DNA of 64,000 nucleotides from JADFGZ01 sp965222345 (GCA_965222345.1 CBDCTS010000004.1:186001-250000), one strand, 5' to 3'; positions 44,703 through 54,061 are shown, counted from the first letter of the stretch. The notes: generated by a model not told the origin, from the sequence alone. Made by a program: numbers and translations.

Positions 44703-45814
44703 AGAGAAACACTGTATCCGTAACCGTGGTGACGCATAACAGCGAACCTTTCATCGCTCGCTGCCTGGACTCCGTGCTGGCGCAGAATTGGGGGCCGCTG
44801 GAAATAATCGTGGTGGATAACGCCAGCCAGGACCGCACGGCCTCGATTCTAGCCGATTATAAACAGCACCTGCAGATCATCTACAACCGCGAGAACCGAG
44901 GGTTCTCTGCCGCCCAAAACCAAGCCATTTGTAAGGCAAGCGGCGAATGGATCCTGACGCTCAACCCGGATGTGGTGCTGGATTCCAACTTTGTGTCCCA
45001 TCTGGTGCAGGCAGGCAACCGCAACCGGGACATTGGAACAGTGTGCGGCAAGCTTTTGAGCGTTTCCCCCAACTTTGAGACCTCTCCGGAACGCCGGCTC
45101 GATTCAGCTGGAATCTACTTCACTCCCACGTTCCGTCATTTTGACCGGGGAATGAATTTGCCGGATGGCGACGAATACAATGGCGCTGCCTTTGTCTTTG
45201 GAGCGACGGCCGCGGCAGCCCTCTATCGGAACCGCATGATTCAGGATATCTCCGTGGCGGGAGAGTTTTTTGACGAAGATTTCTTCCTCTACCGGGAGGA
45301 TGCCGACGTTTCCTGGCGCGCTCAACTCCAGGGATGGCAGTGCCTGTACCTTCCCGAGGCAGTCGGCTATCATGTGCGCAGGGTTTTTCCCGGACGCCGC
45401 CAGGAGATTCCAGAAGAGATCAACCGCCACTGCGTTAAGAACCGCTTCCTGATGAGGATTAAGAATGCCACGCTCCGGCTGTATTTGCGCAATTTTTTGC
45501 CGGCTACAGCCCGGGATATCGGTATTTTGGCATACTGCCTGCTGGCAGAGAGAAAATCTCTGGGAGCGTTTTCCTTTGTTTTACGCAACTGGCGTCGTAC
45601 TCTCCTCAAACGCCGCATCATCCAGCAGCGCCGTCGTGTCTCAGACGCCTATTTGCAAAATTGGTTCCGATTTTGGCCTGTCACTGCCCCGGTGGAAGCC
45701 TCTTTCTTCCAAGAGTTGCAAACACAGGAATTCCCGAATCCGACCTCTCGCTCGTCTTTGCCCCTGCCTGCAGCCGGAACTCAGCCTAGTCATCTTCCTC
45801 AACTCGAATCATGA
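44693..45814 (+). CDS. Family 2 glycosyltransferase
   Basis: Third GT2-like transferase of the cluster, 373 residues. Features: VSVTVVTHNSEPFIARCLDS, ILTLNPDVVLDSNFVSHLVQ as donor-binding region, and FFDEDFFLYREDADVSWRAQ as acceptor-site signature. It is likely cytoplasmic with membrane contact. The start overlaps the previous gene and the stop overlaps the next (ATGA at 45811-45814), so three genes are coupled in translation. The long basic C-terminus (LLKRRIIQQRRRVSD) is unusual for the family but not disqualifying. Confidence 0.85.
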   Translation: MRVERNTVSVTVVTHNSEPFIARCLDSVLAQNWGPLEIIVVDNASQDRTASILADYKQHLQIIYNRENRGFSAAQNQAICKASGEWILTLNPDVVLDSNFVSHLVQAGNRNRDIGTVCGKLLSVSPNFETSPERRLDSAGIYFTPTFRHFDRGMNLPDGDEYNGAAFVFGATAAAALYRNRMIQDISVAGEFFDEDFFLYREDADVSWRAQLQGWQCLYLPEAVGYHVRRVFPGRRQEIPEEINRHCVKNRFLMRIKNATLRLYLRNFLPATARDIGILAYCLLAERKSLGAFSFVLRNWRRTLLKRRIIQQRRRVSDAYLQNWFRFWPVTAPVEASFFQELQTQEFPNPTSRSSLPLPAAGTQPSHLPQLES

Positions 45815-46935
45815 AGATCGCCATACTGGGCACCCGGGGCATCCCGGCAAATTACGGTGGTTTTGAAACCTTCGCCGAAGAACTCTCCTGCCGCTTGGTC
45901 CAAAACGGACACGACGTGGTCGTTTACGGACGCACTAATAACATCCGTTACACAGGCAGCCTTTACAAAGGGGTTCGGCTGGTCCTGTTGCCGACCATCC
46001 CTCACAAGTATTTGGACACCCTCGCTCACACTTTCCTGTCGGTCTGGCATGTGCTTTTTCGGGACGTGAATGTAGTTTTGATTTGCAACTCCGCTAACAG
46101 CATTCTTTCTTTTGTTCCGCGACTGACCGGGAAAAAAACAGTTGTCAACGTGGATGGGCTGGAGCGCAAACGTGCAAAATGGAGCTTCTTAGCAAAAAAC
46201 TACTACCTGCTTTCCGAGTGGCTTTCGACCTTTCTTCCGAACGCCATGGTAACTGACGCCAGAGCGATCGCCCAATACTACCTCCGACGCTACGGCAAGC
46301 AGTCTTATTTCATCCCCTATGGCGCAGACGACAGATGCCTTTCCAGTAAGGCCGCGCTGGAGCGCATCGGAGTGGAGCCGGAGGGCTATTTTCTTTACGT
46401 CACCCGGTTAGAGCCGGAAAACAATCCACTCTTGGTCGCCAGAGCTTTTGAGCAGGTACATACCGACAAGAAACTGATTATCGTGGGGGATGCCCCTTAT
46501 GCCCGTGACTACATTGCGGAGCTGAAATCCACCTCTGATCCCCGGATCGTGTTCCCCGGCGCGATTTACGGAACAGGATACCGGGAGTTGCTATCCCATG
46601 CGTTTTGTTATATCCATGCCACCGAGGTGGGAGGAACCCATCCGGCCTTGATTGAAGCCATGGGATGCGGCCGTTGCGTTCTGTATCTCGACACCGTGGA
46701 AAACCGCGAAGTCGCTGGCGACACCGCTCTGGCCTTCCAAAAATCTCCGCAGGACCTCGCCGAGAAGATTCATGCGGTACTCGGAAATCCTGGCCTGAGG
46801 AAAGAGTGCCAAACTCGTGCCCAGAAACGGGTTAGGGAGTGTTATCGGTGGGATCAAGTGACATTGGAATACGAGCGTCTCTTTCGAGAGCTAATGGGGC
46901 AGACCACCTCTCGCCAACTTACGGCGAACATGTAA
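45811..46935 (+). CDS. GT4 glycosyltransferase with DUF1972 N-terminus
   Basis: Retaining glycosyltransferase of GT-B fold, 374 residues, probably a rhamnosyl- or related transferase acting at the cytoplasmic membrane. The N-terminal DUF1972 domain starts MKIAILGTRGIPANYGGFET. Donor-site features are FIPYGADD, YVTRLEPENNPLLVARAFEQ and the EX7E-like ATEVGGTHPALIEAMGCG. It overlaps the preceding gene by 4 bases and precedes the disrupted wecB-type gene by about 130 bases, placing it in the same polysaccharide locus. Confidence 0.88.
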   Translation: MKIAILGTRGIPANYGGFETFAEELSCRLVQNGHDVVVYGRTNNIRYTGSLYKGVRLVLLPTIPHKYLDTLAHTFLSVWHVLFRDVNVVLICNSANSILSFVPRLTGKKTVVNVDGLERKRAKWSFLAKNYYLLSEWLSTFLPNAMVTDARAIAQYYLRRYGKQSYFIPYGADDRCLSSKAALERIGVEPEGYFLYVTRLEPENNPLLVARAFEQVHTDKKLIIVGDAPYARDYIAELKSTSDPRIVFPGAIYGTGYRELLSHAFCYIHATEVGGTHPALIEAMGCGRCVLYLDTVENREVAGDTALAFQKSPQDLAEKIHAVLGNPGLRKECQTRAQKRVRECYRWDQVTLEYERLFRELMGQTTSRQLTANM

Positions 46936-47673
46936 AGGCCGGAGTTAGCCAAGCCTCGTTGCCGGCCCACTCTACCTTGTCCCAGTCCCGCCAGCGTAAG
47001 CGGGATTTATCGTATGCCTGCGGTGACCCAGCAGAAACTTGCCTCTCCAGAAACGGATTGCCATGAAACCTTCCCGGCAAAAAATTCTGGCAGTTTTCGG
47101 CACTCGCCCGGAAGCCATCAAGCTGGCTCCGTTAATCCGCGAACTCCAATCGGATCCCGTCCGTTTCCGGACTTCCGTCTGCGTCACCACGCAGCATCGC
47201 AGCATGCTCAATCAAGTGCTTACTACTTTCGAGATTACTCCTGATTACGACCTCCATGTGATGCAGGACGGACAGGATCTGTTTCAGGTGACAACCCGTT
47301 GTCTAGAACGGCTGCGTCCGGTTCTCGAACAGGAGCGCCCCGACTGGGTATTGGTACAAGGCGACACCACTACAACATTCGTAGCTGCGCTTGCGGCCTG
47401 CTATATGAGGATTCGGATCGGTCACGTGGAAGCCGGTTTACGCACGGGAGACAAATCGCAACCCTTCCCCGAAGAGATGAACCGGCGGTTGACTTCGCAT
47501 CTGGGCAATCTCCATTTTGCTCTAAACAGCCGATCCAAGCAAAACCTGCTTCGCGAGGGAATCCCCGAGCAGAGCATCCACGTCACCGGAAATACAGGCA
47601 CTGACGCGCTTTTCTACTTGCGCGAACGGTCCGCAAGCGTCTTTCCCTCCATTCCGGGCCTCCAGAATTGGCG

Positions 47674-49088
47674 TGTTGTTAGCAAGTTAAAATGTCCGGT
47701 ATATGTAGCAAGTGAAATGTCCGCTTTCATGATTCTACCGAAAGTGATTTGGCGCTGACCGAAGGAGCCCGTAGGGCGACGGAGGTGAGCGCCAAATGGT
47801 GTTGTCGGGAAGCCACAGGGCTCCGCCGCCGACCGCCGCACCGGATCGCCACCCCCTCGGAGGAGTAGCGGCCCACCGTGTGCGGCCCATAGCCAATGCT
47901 TAACGTCCCATCCAGGTGTTCATAGACGGTCACCCGGCAGCCCGCCAGAGTCCCGCGCCAAGGAGTTTTCTCGATCTGGAGGAGGCGGTTCTCCAGACTG
48001 ACCGTATTGTCCCGATTCACTATCCGCTGGTGCTGGATCGAGAAGATTCGCTCTAACTCCCGCCTGGCTGACGGCAAAAAGGCGCTGCCTGGTTGGGTGG
48101 CCGGCACGGCAAAGCGCCGGTTGAACTCCCCGATATAGCCCTCCCGCAGGAACCGATTCGCTGCCTCTAGCGTGATGATTCCCCGCAGGCGCAGTTCCTG
48201 CGGCAGCCGCCCTTGCCAGGTCCCGAAGTTCCGCTCGCTGCGTCCCCGCGCCTGCGGCGAATAGGCCGGAATCATCTGAATGCCCAGCTCCCGCAGGGCG
48301 CGGCCCACCTGGGTCAGCCGTTGCCGATCCACCGGCTCGCCCGCCTTCCGGGTCAGGAAGAAATGACTGGCCCGGTCGCTATAAAGGGCGCAAAAGATCC
48401 CCTGCTGCTCGACCACCTCCCGCAGGGCAGCCAGCACCGTCCGCGTCGATTCCTGCTCTACCAGTTGCGCATAGTAAATCTCGCTGCTGGCATCATCCAG
48501 GACCACCAGCAGGTCATACCAGCGATCATCGACAAACCACCGATGCTGGCTCCCATCCAGATGCAGCAGCATTCCCGGCAACGGCCGCCGGGGCCGCCTC
48601 TGGCGGTGCAGGCCCCGCTTCCGCCTCCTGTTCACTAGCCCCGCCCCTTGCAATGCCAGCTTCACCCAGGTGTAGCTCAGCCGGAGGCCGTGCTCTTCCC
48701 GCAGCTTTTCGTGAAAGTGCCGCACGTTGAAGTCAAAGTACTTCTCCTGATACAGCCCCAACACCTTCTCCACCGTCCCCAGGGGTACCCGCCGCGGACT
48801 CGGCTTTCCCCGCCGCCGGTCAAACAGCCCGTCGTAGCCGTACTGCTCGTACCGGCTGCGCCACCGCCTCATCTGCCGGTCGCTGATCCCGATGATCTCG
48901 GCTGCCTGCCACCAGTTGATCCGCTTCCCTATCGCTCGCAAAATTACTTCTTGTATCTTCATCGCCCGCTCCATCGCAGCTTCCGAGTAGAACTTCATGC
49001 CACCTCCTGGCAAAAAGCCCTACCCTACGCCGCTCAAAGCGGACATTTCACATGTTAATTAGACCGGACATATCATGTGCTAACGACA
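47674..49088 (-). mobile_element. ISNCY/IS1202-like insertion sequence
   Basis: A 1415-bp element whose ends match as TGTTGTTAGCA and, reversed, TGTCGTTAGCA. Both ends continue with an ATGTCCGGT and then a GTGAAATGTCCGCTTT subterminal repeat. The 16-bp sequence GCCTCCAGAATTGGCG flanks it directly at 47658-47673 and 49089-49104. That long duplication suits the IS1202-type branch of the ISNCY group. It carries one transposase gene and interrupts wecB. Confidence 0.85.
47727..48998 (-). CDS. ISNCY/IS1202-like transposase
   Basis: Integrase-domain transposase of about 423 residues. The N-terminal helix-turn-helix reads NWWQAAEIIGISDRQMRRWR followed by YEQYGYDGLFDRRRG. The DDE core is visible: Asp in MLLHLDGSQHRWF, Asp in CALYSDRASHFFL, Glu in ARGRSERNFGTWQG. 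The tail has TVSLENRLLQIEKTPWRG and VYEHLDGTLSIGYGP, domains typical of this group. GGAGG 4 nt before ATG 48998 supports that start over 49013. The last 40 residues are low-complexity and read into the element end. The gene looks intact. Confidence 0.88.
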   Translation of the reverse strand: MKFYSEAAMERAMKIQEVILRAIGKRINWWQAAEIIGISDRQMRRWRSRYEQYGYDGLFDRRRGKPSPRRVPLGTVEKVLGLYQEKYFDFNVRHFHEKLREEHGLRLSYTWVKLALQGAGLVNRRRKRGLHRQRRPRRPLPGMLLHLDGSQHRWFVDDRWYDLLVVLDDASSEIYYAQLVEQESTRTVLAALREVVEQQGIFCALYSDRASHFFLTRKAGEPVDRQRLTQVGRALRELGIQMIPAYSPQARGRSERNFGTWQGRLPQELRLRGIITLEAANRFLREGYIGEFNRRFAVPATQPGSAFLPSARRELERIFSIQHQRIVNRDNTVSLENRLLQIEKTPWRGTLAGCRVTVYEHLDGTLSIGYGPHTVGRYSSEGVAIRCGGRRRSPVASRQHHLALTSVALRAPSVSAKSLSVES

Positions 49089-49343
49089 GCCTCCAGAATT
49101 GGCGAGGAGAGAAGCCGCTGGTTTTGGTAACATGCCACCGGCGCGAAAGCTTCGGGGAAGGATTCAAGCGCGTCTGCCAGGCATTGCGGCAGATTGCTCT
49201 TCGAGGCGACGTGGATCTGATCTATCCTGTACACCTGAATCCAAACGTCCAACAGCCAGTCAAGAGCATTTTGGGAGACCTGCCCAATGTCTTCCTGATC
49301 GATCCCCTCGACTATGACCTGCCCCCGGTTGTTGGTCCACTTT

Positions 49344-50198
49344 TTATGTTAGTCCATAAGCCGTTGCAGCCGGGTGGAGCGGAGCGGAACCCGGCCGTAA
49401 CGGCAGGATCGCTTCCGGGGCTGGCGGCCGGTAGCCTAACGCGCTGTGCGGGCGAACTTTGTTATACTCCCGCCGCCATCCCTCAATCAACACCTTCGCT
49501 TCCTGCAAGGTGTAGAAGATCTCCCCATTGAGAAACTCGTCTCGAAACTTCCCGTTCAACGATTCTACATACCCGTTTTCCCATGGGCTCCCCGGCTCGA
49601 TGAACAAGGTCTTTACCCCTACCCGCTCCAGCCAGTTCCGAACCAACCGTGCTGTGAACTCGGACCCGTTATCCGAGCGAATGTAATCGGGAACTCCTCG
49701 CTCCACAAACAAGGCTGCCAGCCGTTCCAAGACACTCATCGAATCAGCTCGCCGTTCTACGTCGATTGCCAAACATTCTCGCGTGTACTCATCCACCACC
49801 GTCAACATCTTCAGGGGACGACCATCCTGGGTTCGATCTGCCACAAAATCGTACGCCCAGACATGATCCCGCCAGCACGGTCTTAACCGAAGACACGACC
49901 CATCGTTCAACCACAGGCGGCTTTTCCGGGGTTGTTTCTTCGGCACTTTCAGTCCCTCCTGCCTCCAGATTCTCTCCACCCGCTTATGGTTCACCCTCCA
50001 CCCCTCCCGTCGCAACAGCGCCGTGATTCGCCGGTAGCCGTATCGACCGTACTCGCCGGCTAACTGCAGCGTCCGGGTCACCAGTCGCGGTTCATCCTGT
50101 GGTGTCAAGGTTCGATGCCGCTGGGTGGATCGGTACTGCCTCAGCACTCGACACGCCCGCCGCTCCGACACTCCCAAGGTCTGACAGACACGCTCCAC
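49344..50198 (-). CDS. IS3/IS407-type transposase OrfB
   Basis: Catalytic DDE subunit of copy 2, 284 residues, GTG start, identical to the protein at 30703-31557. Motifs VWAYDFVADRTQDG, YIRSDNGSEFTA and PWENGYVESLNGKFRDE carry the catalytic acids. It is expected to be made mainly as an OrfAB frameshift product. Confidence 0.92.
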   Translation of the reverse strand: MERVCQTLGVSERRACRVLRQYRSTQRHRTLTPQDEPRLVTRTLQLAGEYGRYGYRRITALLRREGWRVNHKRVERIWRQEGLKVPKKQPRKSRLWLNDGSCLRLRPCWRDHVWAYDFVADRTQDGRPLKMLTVVDEYTRECLAIDVERRADSMSVLERLAALFVERGVPDYIRSDNGSEFTARLVRNWLERVGVKTLFIEPGSPWENGYVESLNGKFRDEFLNGEIFYTLQEAKVLIEGWRREYNKVRPHSALGYRPPAPEAILPLRPGSAPLHPAATAYGLT

Positions 50199-50221
50199 TG
50201 CCTGCCTCCGTCGGCACGGGC

Positions 50222-50500
50222 TTAGAAGTTTCCCGAGGATGCCTCCTTCAGAATCGCAAGGTCCAACGCCTGATCCGCTACCAACTTCTTCAGTCGGCCA
50301 TTCTCCCGTTCCAGTTCCTTCAAACGCCTCACCTGATCAACCCGCAAGCTCCCATACTCCTTCCGCCATCGATAATATGTCTGCTCCGTGATTCCCAACT
50401 TCCGACAGACCACTCCCGTTGTCTGGCCCTTAGCCAGTTCCACTTCTGCCTCTCGTAGATGTCGGATGATCTGTTCGACCGTATACCGCTTCTTAGCCAT
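50222..50500 (-). CDS. IS3/IS407-type transposase OrfA
   Basis: DNA-binding subunit of copy 2, 92 residues, identical to the protein at 30401-30679. It has the helix-turn-helix VVCRKLGITEQTYYRWRKEY and the zipper-like VRRLKELERENGRLKKLVAD. The ATG is preceded by GGAAGG on the coding strand. Confidence 0.92.
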   Translation of the reverse strand: MAKKRYTVEQIIRHLREAEVELAKGQTTGVVCRKLGITEQTYYRWRKEYGSLRVDQVRRLKELERENGRLKKLVADQALDLAILKEASSGNF

Positions 50501-50950
50501 CCTTCCCCCTTTTTCAAGTCCAGTTGAAACCCTTTACTCTAACTTATCAACTGGACCGTTTTTGGGGGGGCAGGTCAACTACGTTCCCTTTGTCGCTCTG
50601 ATGGACCGCGCGCTTCTGATTCTGACCGATTCCGGCGGTATCCAGGAGGAAGCCCCCTCACTCGGCAAGCCCGTGCTGGTGATGCGGGAAGTCACCGAGC
50701 GCCCGGAGACAGTAGAAGCAGGCACGGCGAAACTGGTGGGAACCGACCAGGAAAAGATCGTCGCGGAAACAGTCCGGTTACTGGAGGACCGCTCCGAGTA
50801 TGCCCGCATGAGCCGGATATACAATCCCTATGGGGATGGTCAGGCCAGCGGACGGATTGTCCGCATTCTGGCCTCGCAGGCGACTTAGAACTGGCGATGC
50901 TTTATCGGATCGGATTAGACAGTGGATTCAACCAGCCCTGGCGGACCGCA

Positions 50951-51697
50951 TTATAAGTACAGCCCACCATTCACGTTCAAGACATGCCCGGTGATATAGC
51001 TGGCTTCGTCAGAGGCAAGAAACTTTACGGCGTGGGCTACATCGAGAGCTTGTCCCAGCTTGCCCAGTGGGATTCGGGAAAGCAATTTATCACGCACCCC
51101 CGGATTAATCGCGTCCGTCATGGAAGTTTCGATAAAGCCGGGAGCCACGGCATTGACGGTAATATGGCGGGAAGCCACCTCCTGCGCCACCGCCCGCGTC
51201 AAGCCCAACAGTCCTGCCTTGGAAGCTACATAGTTGGCTTGTCCTGCGTTCCCCATTTGCGCAACGACGGAGGAGACGTTAATGATTCTCCCCTGGCGGC
51301 GGCGCAGCATGCCCGGCAGGACCTGCTGGATGCAATGGTATGCCGCGGTGAGGTTGGTTTCGATCACTTCATCCCAGTCACGCCGCTTCATCCGCATCAC
51401 CAGCCCATCGCGGGCAATGCCTGCATTGTTTACCAGAATGTCGATCTTGCCGAATTGTTCAAACGCTTTCCGAAATGCCTCTTTGATTTCCTCTTCCCGG
51501 GCAACATCCAGAGCAAGCGGCAGTGCCGGGACCGTTCCGCTTCCTTTATTGATTTCGTCGGCTACCTTCTGCAGGTTTTCGAGATTCCGGCTGGCAACGA
51601 CAACACGCGCGCCCGCTTCTGCCAAAACCAAGGCGCAGGCCCGCCCGATGCCTTGTGAGGCTCCCGTTACGAAAGCAATTTTGTCATCCCAGGACAT
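50951..51697 (-). CDS. fabG: 3-oxoacyl-ACP reductase
   Basis: NADPH-dependent reductase of fatty acid elongation, cytoplasmic, 248 residues from ATG 51697. Short-chain dehydrogenase features are complete: FVTGASQGIGRACALVLAEA for the cofactor, VNNAGIARDGLVMRMK, the catalytic Ser in NVSSVVAQMGN, and Tyr and Lys in ANYVASKAGLLG. The C-terminal FLASDEASYITGHVLNVNGG is typical of FabG. It follows fabD by 58 bp. No acpP gene follows; the next gene, wecB, is convergent. The upstream ATG at 51736 would add a non-family extension. Confidence 0.93.
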   Translation of the reverse strand: MSWDDKIAFVTGASQGIGRACALVLAEAGARVVVASRNLENLQKVADEINKGSGTVPALPLALDVAREEEIKEAFRKAFEQFGKIDILVNNAGIARDGLVMRMKRRDWDEVIETNLTAAYHCIQQVLPGMLRRRQGRIINVSSVVAQMGNAGQANYVASKAGLLGLTRAVAQEVASRHITVNAVAPGFIETSMTDAINPGVRDKLLSRIPLGKLGQALDVAHAVKFLASDEASYITGHVLNVNGGLYL

Positions 51698-51755
51698 TCG
51701 ATATCCGCACCCGTTAGAAGGCAGCAACCGGGACAAGCAAGATTAACCGGGCACA

Positions 51756-52694
51756 CTAACCCTGGCTGATGAAAGCAAGGGTTTTGTCTAAACTTTTCTT
51801 ATCTTCCACGTTTGCTGCCGGAACCTTCCGGTCCATCTGGCGCAGCATTCCCGTTAGTACCCGTCCTGGACCCACCTCGACAAATTGCTCTGTTCCCAGT
51901 GAAAGCAACTGGCGGACGCTCTCCTCCCAAAGGACTGGAGAGGGAATTTGGTCGATCAGGCCCTGGCGGGCTTGCCGCCCGGTTCGCACTTCTTCGGCAC
52001 GCACATTGTTTACTAACGGAAAAGCCAGATCGGCAAAGGGCAAAGACTCCAATTCCGGGGCTAGCTTCTGCTGGGCTGGCTGCATCAGCGAACAATGGAA
52101 CGGCGCACTCACCGGAAGCAAGATTGCCCTCTTAGCTCCAGACGCCAGGGCTCTCTCCATGACGCGCTGGATTGCTCCGGCATTGCCCGCAACGACAATT
52201 TGGCCGGGTGTATTGAAATTGGCTGGCGACGCCACCTCCCCATTGGCGGCATTTCGGCACAGCTCACCTACCTGCTCCCGGGTCAAGCCCAGCAACGCAG
52301 CCATTGCTCCCATTCCGGCAGGAACCGCTTCCTGCATATATTGTCCTCGATGGCGCACGATGCGGAGCGCATCCGCAAAGCCGATGGACCCGGCAGCCAC
52401 CAAAGCGGAATACTCTCCCAGGCTGTGGCCGGCGACACAGGAGGGAGTGATCCCAGCTTCCCGCAGCACCAGACAGGCCGCAACGGAGCAGGCCAGAACC
52501 GCCGGCTGGGTATTGGCCGTCAATTGTAGCTGTTCAGCCGGTCCTTCCAAACACAGGCTGGAGAGAGAAAACCCCAGAGCCTGGTCGGCTTCTTCCAAAG
52601 TCCGGCGGGCAACAGCGAACTTCTCGCTTAGCTCTCGCCCCATCCCGGGATATTGAGAGCCTTGTCCAGGAAAAAGGAAGGCTAGTTTCCTCAT
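51756..52694 (-). CDS. fabD: Malonyl-CoA:ACP transacylase
   Basis: Transfers malonyl from CoA to acyl carrier protein for fatty acid synthesis, 312 residues from ATG 52694. The start LAFLFPGQGSQYPGMG is canonical; the nucleophile is Ser in AGHSLGEYSALVAAG; the catalytic His lies in VSAPFHCSLMQPA; and the late motif EVGPGRVLTGMLRQ is present. It sits 52 bp after plsX, where many genomes have fabH, and 58 bp before fabG on the same strand. Confidence 0.95.
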   Translation of the reverse strand: MRKLAFLFPGQGSQYPGMGRELSEKFAVARRTLEEADQALGFSLSSLCLEGPAEQLQLTANTQPAVLACSVAACLVLREAGITPSCVAGHSLGEYSALVAAGSIGFADALRIVRHRGQYMQEAVPAGMGAMAALLGLTREQVGELCRNAANGEVASPANFNTPGQIVVAGNAGAIQRVMERALASGAKRAILLPVSAPFHCSLMQPAQQKLAPELESLPFADLAFPLVNNVRAEEVRTGRQARQGLIDQIPSPVLWEESVRQLLSLGTEQFVEVGPGRVLTGMLRQMDRKVPAANVEDKKSLDKTLAFISQG

Positions 52695-52746
52695 CGTGTT
52701 GCATTCACCACAGGAAATGAATCGAAAGGCATGCACTGTGAGGCGC

Positions 52747-53817
52747 TCAATGCAAGGCCTGCTCGGGCGAGGACGCGGCGTGGTGCCGGCGCATGGGAGC
52801 CGAAACGTGACTAAGCATTTTCAACTCCGCATCAATCTTTTCGTTAACACCGCCTGCGGCATATTCCCCCGCGACTCGGATTGCATTTTTAATGGCGTTG
52901 GAGTTGGAACCGCCGTGGCAAATGATGCACACTCCTTTGACCCCCAGCAACGGCGCGCCTCCATATTCAGAGTAGTCCAGCCGCTTGGAAATATCGGCAT
53001 AGGCTTGCCGGGAAAGCACATATCCGACCTTGGAAGAGATTGTGCTGGAAAGAGCCTCTTTCAACAAATGTTTGATGACTTCCACCACCCCCTCGCTGAT
53101 CTTCAGCGCCACGTTCCCGGTAAATCCGTCGCAGACGATCACGTCGGCATTGCCGTTGTAAAGGTCGCAACCCTCCACGTTTCCTACAAAGTTCAGCGGC
53201 AATTGCCGGAAGAGCCGGTGCGCCTTCCGAGTCAACCCATTTCCCTTGGCTTCTTCGGTTCCGATGGAAAGCAGCCCCACGCGGGGTTTGGACACGTTCA
53301 GCATGAGGCGAGAGTAGATTTCCCCCATGACGGCAAACTGCCGCAACTGTTCCGGCTTGCAATCAACGTTTGCGCCGACATCAATCATGACGGCAATATG
53401 TCCGCTGGAGGTGGGAACCAAAGCAGCCAGCCCAGGCCGGTCGACGCTGGGCAGCGTGCCCAGGACAATTTTGGCCGTAGCCATCACCGCGCCCGTGTTT
53501 CCTGCGCTGATGACTCCTTGTACCCGGCCTTCGCGCACCAGACGCACGGCCACCCGAACGGAGGAGTCGCGCTTCTGCCGGACCGAGCGGGCGGCTCCCT
53601 CGTTCATGGAAATGGTTTCGCTGGCATGCAGCACCTCAATCGGCAGTTGGTCGGTGACATAGCGCTTCATCTCTTTGCGCAGCAACTTCTCGTTGCCTAC
53701 CAGCACGACGTGAATGCCAAGTTCACGGGCGGCCAATACAGCGCCTTCCACCTCACAGTGAGGCGCAGTGTCGCTTCCCATTGCATCCACAGCAATTGTA
53801 ATCGGTTGGTTTGACAT
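52747..53817 (-). CDS. plsX: Phosphate acyltransferase
   Basis: Makes acyl-phosphate from acyl-ACP, feeding PlsY in phospholipid synthesis at the membrane surface. The 356-residue protein begins ITIAVDAMGSDTAPHCEVEG, and has MNEGAARSVRQKRDSSVRVA, VISAGNTGAVMATAKIVLGT and VCDGFTGNVALKISEG, all standard. It follows rpmF by 58 bp, as in many bacteria, and leads into fabD without fabH between. Start MSNQPITI lacks a strong ribosome site. Confidence 0.95.
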   Translation of the reverse strand: MSNQPITIAVDAMGSDTAPHCEVEGAVLAARELGIHVVLVGNEKLLRKEMKRYVTDQLPIEVLHASETISMNEGAARSVRQKRDSSVRVAVRLVREGRVQGVISAGNTGAVMATAKIVLGTLPSVDRPGLAALVPTSSGHIAVMIDVGANVDCKPEQLRQFAVMGEIYSRLMLNVSKPRVGLLSIGTEEAKGNGLTRKAHRLFRQLPLNFVGNVEGCDLYNGNADVIVCDGFTGNVALKISEGVVEVIKHLLKEALSSTISSKVGYVLSRQAYADISKRLDYSEYGGAPLLGVKGVCIICHGGSNSNAIKNAIRVAGEYAAGGVNEKIDAELKMLSHVSAPMRRHHAASSPEQALH

Positions 53818-53875
53818 CCGTGAGAGTGTTCGGTTGGCGCTCGGCGCGGCCTTCCCCGGCCGTCAGGATAAACGG

Positions 53876-54061
53876 CTATTTGGTCTCTTTGACCTCAATC
53901 ACCAGCCGTCCTTTATAATAGCCACACTTCTTGCAAGCGTGATGGGAGAGCTTTTTCTCATGACATTTCGGGCAATTTTCCACAAGTGATGCTTTCAAAA
54001 AATCATGCGCCCGGCGCTTCCCTCGTCGCGAATGAGAATGTCTCCGTTTTGGGTTGGGCAT
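53876..54061 (-). CDS. rpmF: 50S ribosomal protein L32
   Basis: Small basic protein of the large ribosomal subunit, 61 residues. The start MPNPKRRHSHSRRGKRRAHD is canonical, and a zinc ribbon is intact (CPKCHEKKLSHHACKKC), the zinc-binding form of the protein. GGAGG is 6 nt before the ATG. It normally sits directly after yceD; here a dead acetyltransferase gene separates them. Confidence 0.97.
   Translation of the reverse strand: MPNPKRRHSHSRRGKRRAHDFLKASLVENCPKCHEKKLSHHACKKCGYYKGRLVIEVKETK

Larger units (their letters stand above)
49315..50577 (-). mobile_element. IS3-family element, IS407-like group, copy 2
   Basis: Second 1263-bp copy of the element at 30324-31586, inverted, flanked by the 4-bp duplication ACTA (49311-49314 and 50578-50581). 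Ends read TGACCTGCCCCC on each side. Equal length and identical OrfA and OrfB, even in antisense frames, show that the copies separated very recently. It breaks wecB downstream of the ISNCY-like insertion. Confidence 0.92.
47063..50888 (+). pseudogene. wecB: UDP-N-acetylglucosamine 2-epimerase, broken by two insertion sequences
   Basis: Non-hydrolysing epimerase that makes UDP-ManNAc from UDP-GlcNAc for surface polysaccharides. Three pieces remain. Piece 1 (47063-47673) has KILAVFGTRPEAIKLAPLIR, VLVQGDTTTTFVAAL and HVEAGLRTGDKSQPFPEE. Piece 2 (49105-49314) has PLVLVTCHRRESFGEGFKRV and DLIYPVHLNPNV. Piece 3 (50582-50888) has LTDSGGIQEEAPSLGKPVLV and MREVTERPETVEAGTAKLVG. Removing the 1415-bp ISNCY-like element with one copy of its 16-bp duplication, and the 1263-bp IS3 element with one ACTA, restores one continuous frame (QNW-RGEKP and DY-VPFVAL). 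Both insertions are therefore clean and recent. As it stands the gene gives no functional enzyme. The frame starts at ATG 47063. Confidence 0.9.

Noticed and set aside
52696..53814. 372-codon plus-strand open frame
   Set aside because: Antisense shadow of plsX, whose protein has all family motifs.
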